A stretch of DNA of 6,052 nucleotides from Mollicutes bacterium (GCA_012510695.1 JAAZHN010000048.1:1-6052); one strand, 5' to 3'; counted from the stretch's first letter, positions 1-5,430 are shown. The notes: generated by a model from the sequence alone, not told the origin. Program-made: numbers and translations.

Positions 1-1506
1 ACAATTGTTAATAGAAGACCAAAACTTTTAGGAATTATTCCAATTTTAGATGCCTATATTGAACATCAAAAAGAAGTAGTAACTAAAAAAACACAGTTTG
101 ATTTAAACTTTGCTCTTGCCAAGGTTCATATTACAGAAGGTTTAGTTAAAGCAATTAGTATATTAGATGATGTAATTAAAACAATTAGAGAATCAAAAAA
201 TAAAGCTGATGCGATTATCAACTTAGTAAAAAAATATGAATTTAGTGAGAAACAAGCTGAAGCAATAGTCATGTTACAATTATACCGTTTAACAAATACT
301 GATATTACTTTATTAATGCAGGAATTAGAAGACTTAAAAAAAGTAATTGAATTACTACAAAGTATTTTAGCTGATCCTGAAAAACTAAATGGAGTTATTA
401 AAGATGATTTAAGAAAAATTAAAAAAGAGTATGGAGTTCCAAGAAAGACGGAAATTGAAGAAGAAGTCTTAGAAATAAAAATTGATGAAAGAGAAATGAT
501 TAGTAAAGAAAATGTAATTATTGTCTTAACTAATGAAGGGTATTTAAAGAGAGTTAATTTAAAATCCTACTCAGCTTCAAATGAAGATGAAACAGGTCTT
601 AAAGATGGTGATTATGTTATAAATTTAATCGAAGCTAATACTTTAGATACATTACTTGTTTATACAAGTTTAGGTAATTATTTATATATTCCAGTTCACC
701 AAATTCCTGAAGGAAGATGGAAAGAACTAGGTAAACATTTAAGTAATATTGTCACCATCAGTCCTGATGATAAGGTTATTAATTCTCAACTATTTAACAA
801 TCAAGTTTATGAACAAAATATTTTAATCGTGACTAAAAATGGTCAAGTAATGAGAACAACTTTGAAAAACTTAGAAGTAACTAGATATTCAAGAGCAATG
901 AAGTTAATGAAACTTAAAGATAAAGATGAAGTAGTAAGCGTCTTTAATGAAAGTGAAAACTTAACCTTAATTACTAATGATGGTTACTATATAAGAGCAG
1001 ATAAAGAAGAAATACCACTTGTTAATATAAGAGCTAGTGGGGTAAAGGGAATTAACTTAAAAGATAATTATGTAGTAAGTGCCCTAGGTTTAAATAATAC
1101 TGACGAATTTATTACAATATTTACTGATAAAAAAACCGCTAAGAGGGTTAGAGTTAATGAGCTAGAATTAACTGGAAGAGCTAAAAGAGGGAATACTTTA
1201 CTTAAAAAAGTAAAATCAGTTAATTACTCAATAATAAATGCTACATCTTTTACTAATAACTTATTAGTGGGGTTAGTATTTGATGATAATATTAAATTTA
1301 TTAAAAATACAGAAATTCCGATTATGGACATGGCGAGTACTGGCTCTGTAATCGATAATAAAAAATTTAAATATGCTTTTACTAAAGCTCAGATAGAAGA
1401 GGCAAAAGCAGAAAAAACTGAAATGAAAATAGAAGAAAAACAACCTCAAGAAATAAAAATAAAAGAAATGACAATCGATGATTTTTTAGAAGATTTTAAA
1501 TTATAA
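1..1506 (+). CDS. parC: DNA topoisomerase IV subunit A, 3' part (5' end outside window)
   Basis: This is the ATP-dependent type IIA topoisomerase subunit that, with ParE, decatenates and relaxes chromosomes. The reading frame is open from base 1 and ends at TAA 1504-1506, giving 501 residues; the winged-helix domain with the catalytic tyrosine lies upstream of the window. The start shows the tower/coiled-coil part (NRRPKLLGI near residue 5, EGLVKAISILD, then the exit-gate stretch QAEAIVMLQLYRLTNTDI around residues 83-100). A beta-pinwheel C-terminal domain follows, with repeated blades such as LKDGDYV, VTKNGQVMRT, ITNDGYYIRA and AKRGNTLLKK. The GyrA box (QRRGGKG-like) is absent and the text closely follows staphylococcal GrlA/ParC as I remember it, so parC is preferred over gyrA. 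About 38 charged residues form a tail ending in TIDDFLEDFKL. No convincing terminator follows before the next promoter. Confidence 0.95.
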   Translation, partial: TIVNRRPKLLGIIPILDAYIEHQKEVVTKKTQFDLNFALAKVHITEGLVKAISILDDVIKTIRESKNKADAIINLVKKYEFSEKQAEAIVMLQLYRLTNTDITLLMQELEDLKKVIELLQSILADPEKLNGVIKDDLRKIKKEYGVPRKTEIEEEVLEIKIDEREMISKENVIIVLTNEGYLKRVNLKSYSASNEDETGLKDGDYVINLIEANTLDTLLVYTSLGNYLYIPVHQIPEGRWKELGKHLSNIVTISPDDKVINSQLFNNQVYEQNILIVTKNGQVMRTTLKNLEVTRYSRAMKLMKLKDKDEVVSVFNESENLTLITNDGYYIRADKEEIPLVNIRASGVKGINLKDNYVVSALGLNNTDEFITIFTDKKTAKRVRVNELELTGRAKRGNTLLKKVKSVNYSIINATSFTNNLLVGLVFDDNIKFIKNTEIPIMDMASTGSVIDNKKFKYAFTKAQIEEAKAEKTEMKIEEKQPQEIKIKEMTIDDFLEDFKL

Positions 1507-1537
1507 GTATATTAAATGTAAATTGTTTAAAAACATT

Positions 1538-1565
1538 TTGCATTTTCTCAAAGTAATGCTATAAT
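1538..1565 (+). promoter_or_regulatory. Extended -10 promoter of the pilin-like gene
   Basis: A -35 box TTGCAT (1538-1543) and a perfect -10 TATAAT (1560-1565) are separated by 16 bases. The -10 is preceded by TGC (1557-1559), giving an extended -10 element. A start of transcription near 1572 would leave a leader of about 23 nt carrying the AGGAGG ribosome site at 1584-1589. Confidence 0.8.
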
Positions 1566-1594
1566 TTATTTAATAAGCATAGAAGGAGGAAACT

Positions 1595-2149
1595 ATGAAA
1601 AATAAAAAAGGGTTTACATTAGTTGAGTTATTAGTTGTTATCGTTATCTTGGGGGGATTAATTTTATTAATCATGCCAACAGTCTTAAATGCAATGGAAA
1701 GTTCATCTAAAAACATTTTTGCACAAGAAATAATTAACTTCTCAGGTAAAGTGCAATCAGCATATGAAATTAATAAGGGAGAACATGGTGCAACAGCGCC
1801 TCTATGTTATTTCATCGATAATTTAAAAGATGGTGATACTTATGAAGGATGTATGAAAATAGATTCAGATTCTGGTAAGGTTAAGGAAATACATACTTAT
1901 AACAATGAATTTAAGTTTCAAACAGGGTATGATAATTCAACAGATGGGCCTACCCCAACTGTAGATGCTGCTGTAGATTATGCGAGTATTGTTCAACAAA
2001 AAGGAAAAGTAGTTGGAAAACTTAGAACAGGTGCAACAGATTCAGCAGCTGATCAAGATGCAATTCGTACAAATTGTCCAGTAGCTGATTGTCATGATGC
2101 AATTGAGCCTTTTGAAGGAACTGTTGTTCCAGTAGTTGAAACTCCATAA
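1595..2149 (+). CDS. Type IV pilin-like (pseudopilin) protein with class III signal peptide
   Basis: The 184-residue product begins with a textbook prepilin N-terminus: a short basic leader MKNKKG, cleavage expected between G6 and F7, glutamate at mature position +5 (E11), then a hydrophobic helix to about residue 30 ending in PTVLNAME. A prepilin peptidase would cleave and N-methylate it before assembly into a thin pilus, competence pseudopilus or secretion fibre. The outer domain holds four cysteines (C71, C86, C161, C166) that could form two disulfides. Its C-terminal part is rich in Ala, Asp, Thr and Gly and ends VVPVVETP. The ATG is fixed by AGGAGG five bases upstream. The gene stands alone between its own promoter and terminator, with no pilus ATPase, platform protein or peptidase gene in view. 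It is longer than ComGC (about 100 residues) and I cannot assign it to a named pilin. The 3' half is visibly richer in G+C than neighbouring genes. Confidence 0.88.
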   Translation: MKNKKGFTLVELLVVIVILGGLILLIMPTVLNAMESSSKNIFAQEIINFSGKVQSAYEINKGEHGATAPLCYFIDNLKDGDTYEGCMKIDSDSGKVKEIHTYNNEFKFQTGYDNSTDGPTPTVDAAVDYASIVQQKGKVVGKLRTGATDSAADQDAIRTNCPVADCHDAIEPFEGTVVPVVETP

Positions 2150-2157
2150 TATGAATT

Positions 2158-2183
2158 AAGCAAGTTTACACTTGCTTTTTTTT
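2158..2183 (+). terminator. Intrinsic terminator of the pilin-like gene
   Basis: An 8-bp stem, AAGCAAGT (2158-2165) pairing with ACTTGCTT (2170-2177), closes a 4-base loop and runs into eight T residues (2176-2183). It starts 9 bases after the pilin stop codon. The loop region also carries the -35 box of the nfo promoter. Confidence 0.9.
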
Positions 2184-2193
2184 ATGAGATAAT
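2165..2193 (+). promoter_or_regulatory. nfo promoter nested in the upstream terminator
   Basis: TTTACA (2165-2170), five of six matches to the -35 consensus, lies in the terminator loop and its flanks. Exactly 17 bases later comes GATAAT (2188-2193), preceded by TGA (2185-2187) as an extended -10. Transcription would start near 2200, only about 14 bases before the nfo ATG. Confidence 0.7.
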
Positions 2194-2202
2194 CAAATAA
2201 GT

Positions 2203-2208
2203 AGGTGA
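2203..2208 (+). promoter_or_regulatory. Ribosome binding site that fixes the nfo start
   Basis: AGGTGA lies five bases before ATG 2214. An in-frame GTG at 2205 would give a longer reading frame, but it is part of this ribosome site, so it is not the start. Confidence 0.8.
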
Positions 2209-2213
2209 TAAAT

Positions 2214-3131
2214 ATGTTAATAATAGGTAGTCATGTTTCATTTAGTTCTAATAATCAACTTTTAGGAAGTGTTAAAGAAGCATTAAGTTATGGGGCTAAT
2301 ACTTTTATGATTTATACAGGAGCTCCCCAAAATACTTTAAGAAGTCCGATTAATGAAGAATTAACTAAAGAAGCAATCGAGTTAATGAAAGAATCAGGAA
2401 TATTAATGGACTTGATCATTTGTCATGCTCCATATATAGTCAACTTAGCTAATCATGTTGGCAGTGATAAGCATGAATTTAGTGTTCAGTTTTTAACTGA
2501 AGAAGTAAGAAGATGTAGTTTACTGGGAATAAAATATTTAGTCTTACACCCTGGAAGTTCAGTTAATATGACTAAAGAAGAAGGCTTAAATAATGTTGTA
2601 AGTGGTTTAAATAAAATTTTAGATAATAATTATGATGTCATGATTTTACTTGAATCAATGGCGGGTAAAGGTAATGAAGTTGGTTCTAATTTGAGTGAAT
2701 TAAAATATTTATATGATAATGTTAAATATCAAAATAAATTAGGTTTTTGTTTAGATACTTGTCATTTAAATGATTCGGGTCATGATATTACTTCATTTGA
2801 TCAATATTTAGATTTATTTGATCAAGAAATAGGTCTTGATAAAATTAAGTGTTTGCATGTAAATGATTCAAAAAATGAAATTGGTGATAGAAAAGATCGT
2901 CATGATAATTTTGGATTTGGGACAATCGGTTTTGATAATTTAATCAGTGCAGTTTATAATGAAAAGATAAAAAACATTCCAAAAATCTTAGAAACTCCCT
3001 ATATTGGTGAAGATGATGAAGATAAATTAAGAATATATCCACCCTATAAATTTGAAATAGAAATGATCAAAGAAAAAGAATTTGATCCTAATTTAAAAGA
3101 AAAAATTAGAAATTATTACCGTAAAAGTTAA
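2214..3131 (+). CDS. nfo: Endonuclease IV (AP endonuclease, trinuclear zinc TIM barrel)
   Basis: This enzyme cuts the DNA backbone 5' of abasic sites and clears blocked 3' ends in cytoplasmic base-excision repair. The 305-residue product is slightly longer than the 285-residue E. coli enzyme, and the extra length is mostly a C-terminal tail. All nine zinc ligands expected from E. coli Nfo can be placed: H71 (CHAPY), H112 (LHPG), E147 (LLESMAGKG), D181 and H184 (LDTCH), H215 (LHVNDSK), D228 and H230 (DRH), and E260 (LETP). The IGSHVS motif opens strand 1. The start is ATG 2214 with AGGTGA five bases upstream. The gene appears to be transcribed alone from the promoter at 2165-2193. A hairpin overlaps its stop codon just before the rpmG promoter. 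Confidence 0.96.
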   Translation: MLIIGSHVSFSSNNQLLGSVKEALSYGANTFMIYTGAPQNTLRSPINEELTKEAIELMKESGILMDLIICHAPYIVNLANHVGSDKHEFSVQFLTEEVRRCSLLGIKYLVLHPGSSVNMTKEEGLNNVVSGLNKILDNNYDVMILLESMAGKGNEVGSNLSELKYLYDNVKYQNKLGFCLDTCHLNDSGHDITSFDQYLDLFDQEIGLDKIKCLHVNDSKNEIGDRKDRHDNFGFGTIGFDNLISAVYNEKIKNIPKILETPYIGEDDEDKLRIYPPYKFEIEMIKEKEFDPNLKEKIRNYYRKS

Positions 3132-3150
3132 AAGTGTTTACTTTTTAACT
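3126..3150 (+). terminator. Hairpin at the nfo stop, possible weak terminator or promoter-region inverted repeat
   Basis: AGTTAAAAGT (3126-3135) pairs with ACTTTTTAACT (3140-3150) with one bulged T, around the loop GTTT. It overlaps the nfo stop codon. No T-run follows the stem; the only run of T is inside the right arm, so termination activity is doubtful. It also encloses the -35 box of the next promoter. Confidence 0.4.
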
Positions 3151-3166
3151 GATTATTTGGTATAAT
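3137..3166 (+). promoter_or_regulatory. rpmG-efp promoter with extended -10
   Basis: TATAAT (3161-3166) is preceded by TGG (3158-3160). The best -35 is TTTACT (3137-3142) with an 18-base spacer, lying in the loop and right arm of the hairpin at 3126-3150. Transcription should start near 3173, which rules out the in-frame ATG at 3171 as the rpmG start. Confidence 0.75.
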
Positions 3167-3180
3167 CACAATGGTTATTA

Positions 3181-3187
3181 AAGGAGG
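3181..3187 (+). promoter_or_regulatory. Ribosome binding site that fixes the rpmG start
   Basis: AAGGAGG, a near-perfect match to the 16S rRNA tail, stands seven bases before ATG 3195. Confidence 0.85.
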
Positions 3188-3194
3188 AAGCAAA

Positions 3195-3362
3195 ATGGCA
3201 AAGAAAAATGAAAATCGCGAATACATAGATATGGAATGTACTGAATGTAAAAGTCATATTATTCGTACTCAAAAAAATAAAAAGAATACACCAGACCGTA
3301 TGGAATTAAATAAATTTTGTCCTAAATGTCGTAAAAGTGTCCTTTTTAAAGAAAAGAAATAG
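3195..3362 (+). CDS. rpmG: 50S ribosomal protein bL33 (zinc-ribbon form)
   Basis: This small protein of the large ribosomal subunit sits near the E site. The 55-residue product has the L33 pattern: a basic N-terminus, IDMECTEC, the central RTQKNKKNTPDRMELNKFC stretch, and CPKCRKSVLFKEKK at the end. Cysteines C15, C18, C42 and C45 form two CxxC pairs, so this is the zinc-binding paralogue type. ATG 3195 is chosen because of the AAGGAGG site; the upstream ATG 3171 lies at or before the expected transcription start. The gene ends in TAG, the only non-TAA stop in the window. It is followed 14 bases later by efp, and the two very likely share one mRNA. Confidence 0.95.
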   Translation: MAKKNENREYIDMECTECKSHIIRTQKNKKNTPDRMELNKFCPKCRKSVLFKEKK

Positions 3363-3376
3363 TTAGGTGATTAAAG

Positions 3377-3937
3377 ATGAATATCAATATTAATGATATA
3401 AAAAACGGGATGACTGTGATTATTGATGGTAACTTATGTTTAATCTTAGACTTTCAACATGTTAAACCAGGTAAAGGTCCAGCATTTGTTAGAATTAAAT
3501 TAAAAAATTTAAAGACCGGTTCGATTGTTGAAGAAACTTTTAATACAAATATTAAAGTAGAAAGAGCTCATGTTGATAAACTACCAATGCAGTTTTTATA
3601 TACTACTGGAGATACTTATCATTTTATGAACACAGAAACTTATGAGCAAATGGAACTTAATTATAAATTATTAGAAGAAGAAATTAAGTTTTTAAAAGAA
3701 AATTTAGAAATTGAAATATCTTTATTTGAAGGTGAAGTAATTGGGATTAATTTACCAGAGAAGGTTACTTATGAAATAACTGAGACTGAACCTGCCCTTA
3801 GGGGTAATACAAGTGGTAATGCCCTTAAAGATGCCACAATTGAAACTGGTTATGTAATCAAGGTTCCAATGTTTATCAATCAAGGTGATCAAGTAATTGT
3901 TTCAACTAAAGATGGAAAATATAACAGTCGTGCTTAA
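3377..3937 (+). CDS. efp: Translation elongation factor P
   Basis: EF-P enters the ribosome between the P and E sites and rescues stalling at consecutive prolines. The 186-residue length is standard. The N-terminal KOW-like domain carries the loop HVKPGKGPAF, where K33 is the expected post-translationally modified lysine (B. subtilis EF-P is modified at the matching lysine). Two OB-fold domains follow, with the family signature near the end: LRGNTSGNALKDATIETG, then VPMFINQGD and a C-terminal GKYNSRA. ATG 3377 has AGGTGA (3365-3370) six bases upstream. No modification enzyme gene is visible nearby, so the type of lysine modification cannot be told. The stop codon is built into the left arm of the terminator hairpin. 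Confidence 0.97.
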   Translation: MNININDIKNGMTVIIDGNLCLILDFQHVKPGKGPAFVRIKLKNLKTGSIVEETFNTNIKVERAHVDKLPMQFLYTTGDTYHFMNTETYEQMELNYKLLEEEIKFLKENLEIEISLFEGEVIGINLPEKVTYEITETEPALRGNTSGNALKDATIETGYVIKVPMFINQGDQVIVSTKDGKYNSRA

Positions 3938-3963
3938 AAATATGAGAAACTCATATTTTTTTT
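3936..3963 (+). terminator. Intrinsic terminator of rpmG-efp
   Basis: An 11-bp stem, AAAAATATGAG (3936-3946) with CTCATATTTTT (3950-3960), has a 3-base AAA loop. Its T-run reaches 3963 and, after one A, continues as TTT. The left arm begins inside the efp stop codon. Confidence 0.88.
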
Positions 3964-3975
3964 ATTTATTAGCTG

Positions 3976-3984
3976 TGGTATAAT
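3976..3984 (+). promoter_or_regulatory. Extended -10 promoter of the PH-domain gene pair
   Basis: TGG followed by TATAAT (3979-3984) is a perfect extended -10. No good -35 box exists; at the expected place lies the T-run of the efp terminator (about 3956-3961). Transcription would start near 3991, at the first base of the ribosome site. Confidence 0.7.
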
Positions 3985-3990
3985 TAAACT

Positions 3991-3996
3991 AGGTGA
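3991..3996 (+). promoter_or_regulatory. Ribosome binding site that fixes the PH-domain gene start
   Basis: AGGTGA stands five bases before ATG 4002, the same layout as at nfo. An in-frame GTG at 3993 is part of this site and is rejected as the start. Confidence 0.75.
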
Positions 3997-4001
3997 ATGA
4001 T

Positions 4002-4445
4002 ATGTTTATGAAGAAAGTATACAAATTTGCAAGAAAGAAAGATTTAAATCTATTACCCCAATATGTAATTGACTATGTTTATGAAGGTGAAACTTTTTGG
4101 GCTGTTTATGCAACTCACAGAGATCATGGAGTATTTACTGATAAAAAGTTAATTCTTTTTGATAATAATATGTCAATGGGTCAAAGAAGAGAAATAATTA
4201 CAATTCCTTATGAAAGTATTACAGCTTTATCAATTATTTATTATACAAATAATGTTGAAATAAAATTATATTTAGAAAATACTGGCGAAATAATTTTAAA
4301 GTTCTTAAGGACTATTCCAAGTGAAAAGACTGAAATTAGATATTTATATTCAGCAATCTCAAAAGTAGTTAACAAACAGAAATTAACTAAGAGTGATTTA
4401 GAAAATTTAATAAATAGTGAAGTTAAACCAAATGGAGGGAAATAA
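4002..4445 (+). CDS. Small bacterial PH-domain protein, function unknown
   Basis: The 147-residue product has no signal peptide or membrane segment and is likely cytoplasmic or membrane-peripheral. Residues about 30-105 show the typical text of bacterial pleckstrin-like domains (bPH_1 or bPH_3 type): a region near the start of strand 1 around WAVYATHRDH, then VFTDKKLILFD (44-54), TIPYESITAL (67-76), and an alternating hydrophobic strand near VEIKLYLENTGEIILKFL. Such proteins are common in Bacillota but mostly uncharacterised. The C-terminal 40 residues look helical and charged. ATG 4002 is chosen from the AGGTGA site; a second ATG at 4008 is possible. The last codons (NGGK) contain the GGAGG ribosome site of the next gene, whose ATG follows after one base, so the two are almost certainly translated together. 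Confidence 0.8.
   Translation: MFMKKVYKFARKKDLNLLPQYVIDYVYEGETFWAVYATHRDHGVFTDKKLILFDNNMSMGQRREIITIPYESITALSIIYYTNNVEIKLYLENTGEIILKFLRTIPSEKTEIRYLYSAISKVVNKQKLTKSDLENLINSEVKPNGGK
4434..4438 (+). promoter_or_regulatory. Ribosome binding site inside the end of the PH-domain gene
   Basis: GGAGG stands eight bases before ATG 4447 and supports that start over an in-frame GTG at 4417, which has no comparable site. Confidence 0.75.
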
Positions 4446-4446
4446 A

Positions 4447-4938
4447 ATGGCTAAGAATAAAAAAGAAGAATTAAAGAAAGCTAAAGAAGAAATTAAAAAT
4501 TTAAAAGAAGAAATAGATAATGAGTTACCAAAAAAGAAAGATGAGAAAACTACTAAGTCAATTCCAATCGTAGCTTTTAGTTCTGATGAGCTAATTAGTG
4601 AAAAAGAAAAAAGAAAATTAATTAGAAAAGAAAAGAGAAGTGATGGGTTTAACAACTTTTTTTCTAAGTTAGTTAGTTTTGTTTTTACAATTTTAGTCTT
4701 ATGTTGGGTAGTAATATGTTTAGTAGATTTTTTTAAAGTTCAAGATGGCCATAAACCGAGTTTTTGTCTTAGAAATGAAGTAGTAGAAGTTGCAGTTTCT
4801 GGTCAAAAGGCTGGTAAAATTGATAAATGTGTTGGTCTTGGTTATAAGGTTTTAAGATTTGATAAGTATGATGGCTGTAATACCAAGATGATTTATGGAC
4901 CATTTTGGTTAAAAGATGAATGTCCACATTTAAAATAA
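4447..4938 (+). CDS. One-pass membrane protein with N-terminal coiled coil and four-cysteine outside domain, function unknown
   Basis: I do not recognise a named family. The 163-residue product starts with a Lys/Glu-rich stretch (residues 1-34, KEELKKAKEEI type) that looks like a coiled coil, followed by a charged cytoplasmic linker to about residue 72. One hydrophobic helix follows (about 75-96, LVSFVFTILVLCWVV). The C-terminal 65 residues should lie outside the cell and carry C107, C128, C144 and C159, an even number suited to two disulfides. Motifs PSFC, CVGLGYKV and GPFWLKDEC recall short exported domains of unknown function that I have seen in Bacillota; that link is memory, not a search. 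The gene follows the PH-domain gene by one base and ends 10 bases before a strong hairpin, so the pair forms a complete operon. A shared envelope role is plausible but not shown. Confidence 0.78.
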   Translation: MAKNKKEELKKAKEEIKNLKEEIDNELPKKKDEKTTKSIPIVAFSSDELISEKEKRKLIRKEKRSDGFNNFFSKLVSFVFTILVLCWVVICLVDFFKVQDGHKPSFCLRNEVVEVAVSGQKAGKIDKCVGLGYKVLRFDKYDGCNTKMIYGPFWLKDECPHLK

Positions 4939-4948
4939 TTGACACATA

Positions 4949-4975
4949 AAAAAACTTCAATTACTGAAGTTTTTT
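4949..4975 (+). terminator. Bidirectional terminator between convergent genes
   Basis: An 11-bp stem with ACTTCA/TGAAGT at its core (4954-4959 and 4965-4970) is extended by A5/T5 around the loop ATTAC. T-runs follow on both strands (4970-4975 on plus; the A-run 4948-4954 read on minus). It lies 10 bases after the plus-strand stop at 4938 and 6 bases beyond the minus-strand stop at 4982, so it can serve both genes. Confidence 0.88.
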
Positions 4976-4981
4976 GTTTGC

Positions 4982-5380
4982 TTATTTTTTCATTTTTTCG
5001 TTTATTTCAGTTGTATTACGACATATTTTTATAATCATTAGCATCATTTCAAATAACAAACGTGTAATAATGATGCCTGAGATTAAATAGCCAATGAATA
5101 ATGCAAAGCTTTGACTAATCAAGTCAAATGAAGATAAGATTATGTAAATAGTAACCATTGAGTATAGTGTTCTTAAAATAACATCTAGTGTTAAAAAGTC
5201 AAAGTTTAGAAAATCATATAGCCATTTCCAGAAACCTTTTAGTTTACTTTTGTTTCCTTTCTTTAAAAATAGTGTAACAACAAGTATACCACCAACAACT
5301 GCTAAGATCAGTGAAATAAGCGACCAAACAGACATTGAAGCAGATGGTGTTGACAGAGATGTTAAATCAGTTCCATACAT
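4982..5380 (-). CDS. Three-helix membrane protein, DUF4282-like, function unknown
   Basis: The 132-residue product has an N-terminal hydrophobic segment (about 18-39), a basic loop KKGNKSKLKGFWKWLYDFLNF (40-60), and two more membrane segments (about 68-88 and 91-117). It ends in a short charged tail with RNTTEINEKMKK. The pattern of an aromatic KxFLNFD stretch, two helices, then a conserved Arg-x-x-x-Glu (R107/E111) and KIxxNxxEI resembles DUF4282 proteins of Bacillota. This is from memory and needs a profile search. The start is ATG at 5380 because AGGAGG (5388-5393 on the minus strand) lies seven bases upstream. An ATG two codons earlier sits only one base from that site, and the reading frame further upstream lies beyond the promoter. 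The gene has its own promoter and is convergent with the PH-domain operon. Confidence 0.75.
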   Translation of the reverse strand: MYGTDLTSLSTPSASMSVWSLISLILAVVGGILVVTLFLKKGNKSKLKGFWKWLYDFLNFDFLTLDVILRTLYSMVTIYIILSSFDLISQSFALFIGYLISGIIITRLLFEMMLMIIKICRNTTEINEKMKK

Positions 5381-5387
5381 ATGCATT

Positions 5388-5393
5388 CCTCCT
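5388..5393 (-). promoter_or_regulatory. Ribosome binding site of the minus-strand membrane gene
   Basis: On the minus strand AGGAGG stands seven bases before the ATG whose first base is 5380, and one or two bases after the expected transcription start. Confidence 0.8.
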
Positions 5394-5401
5394 ATGATTA
5401 G

Positions 5402-5430
5402 ATTATAAAGCATTATTAAGTAAATTACAA
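5402..5430 (-). promoter_or_regulatory. Promoter of the minus-strand membrane gene
   Basis: Read on the minus strand, TTGTAA (5430-5425) and a perfect TATAAT (5407-5402) are spaced by 17 bases. Transcription should start near 5395, leaving a leader of about 15 nt. Confidence 0.65.

Noticed and set aside
1514..1538. Possible hairpin AAATGT/ACATTT after parC
   Set aside because: Only six weak pairs with a 13-base loop and no following T-run; it is not credible as a terminator in DNA this AT-rich.
1598..1617. A-runs at the start of the pilin gene as a programmed slippage site
   Set aside because: The A6 run is not in the phase required for a -1 slippery heptamer, no downstream stimulatory structure is seen, and such runs are common in Lys-rich leaders of AT-rich genomes.
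2205..2213. GTG start for nfo three codons upstream
   Set aside because: The GTG is part of the AGGTGA ribosome site, so ATG 2214 is the start.
3171..3194. ATG 3171 as the rpmG start
   Set aside because: It lies within a few bases of the predicted transcription start and lacks a ribosome site; the added residues VIKGGSK merely translate the AAGGAGG region.
4407..4655. Minus-strand open frame opposite the PH/membrane gene pair
   Set aside because: It is a mirror of the Lys/Glu-rich coding stretch (giving Phe/Ser/Leu), with no ribosome site or promoter.
4769..4960. Minus-strand open frame opposite the end of the Cys-rich membrane protein gene
   Set aside because: It overlaps a better-supported plus-strand gene, starts inside the terminator hairpin and has no ribosome site.
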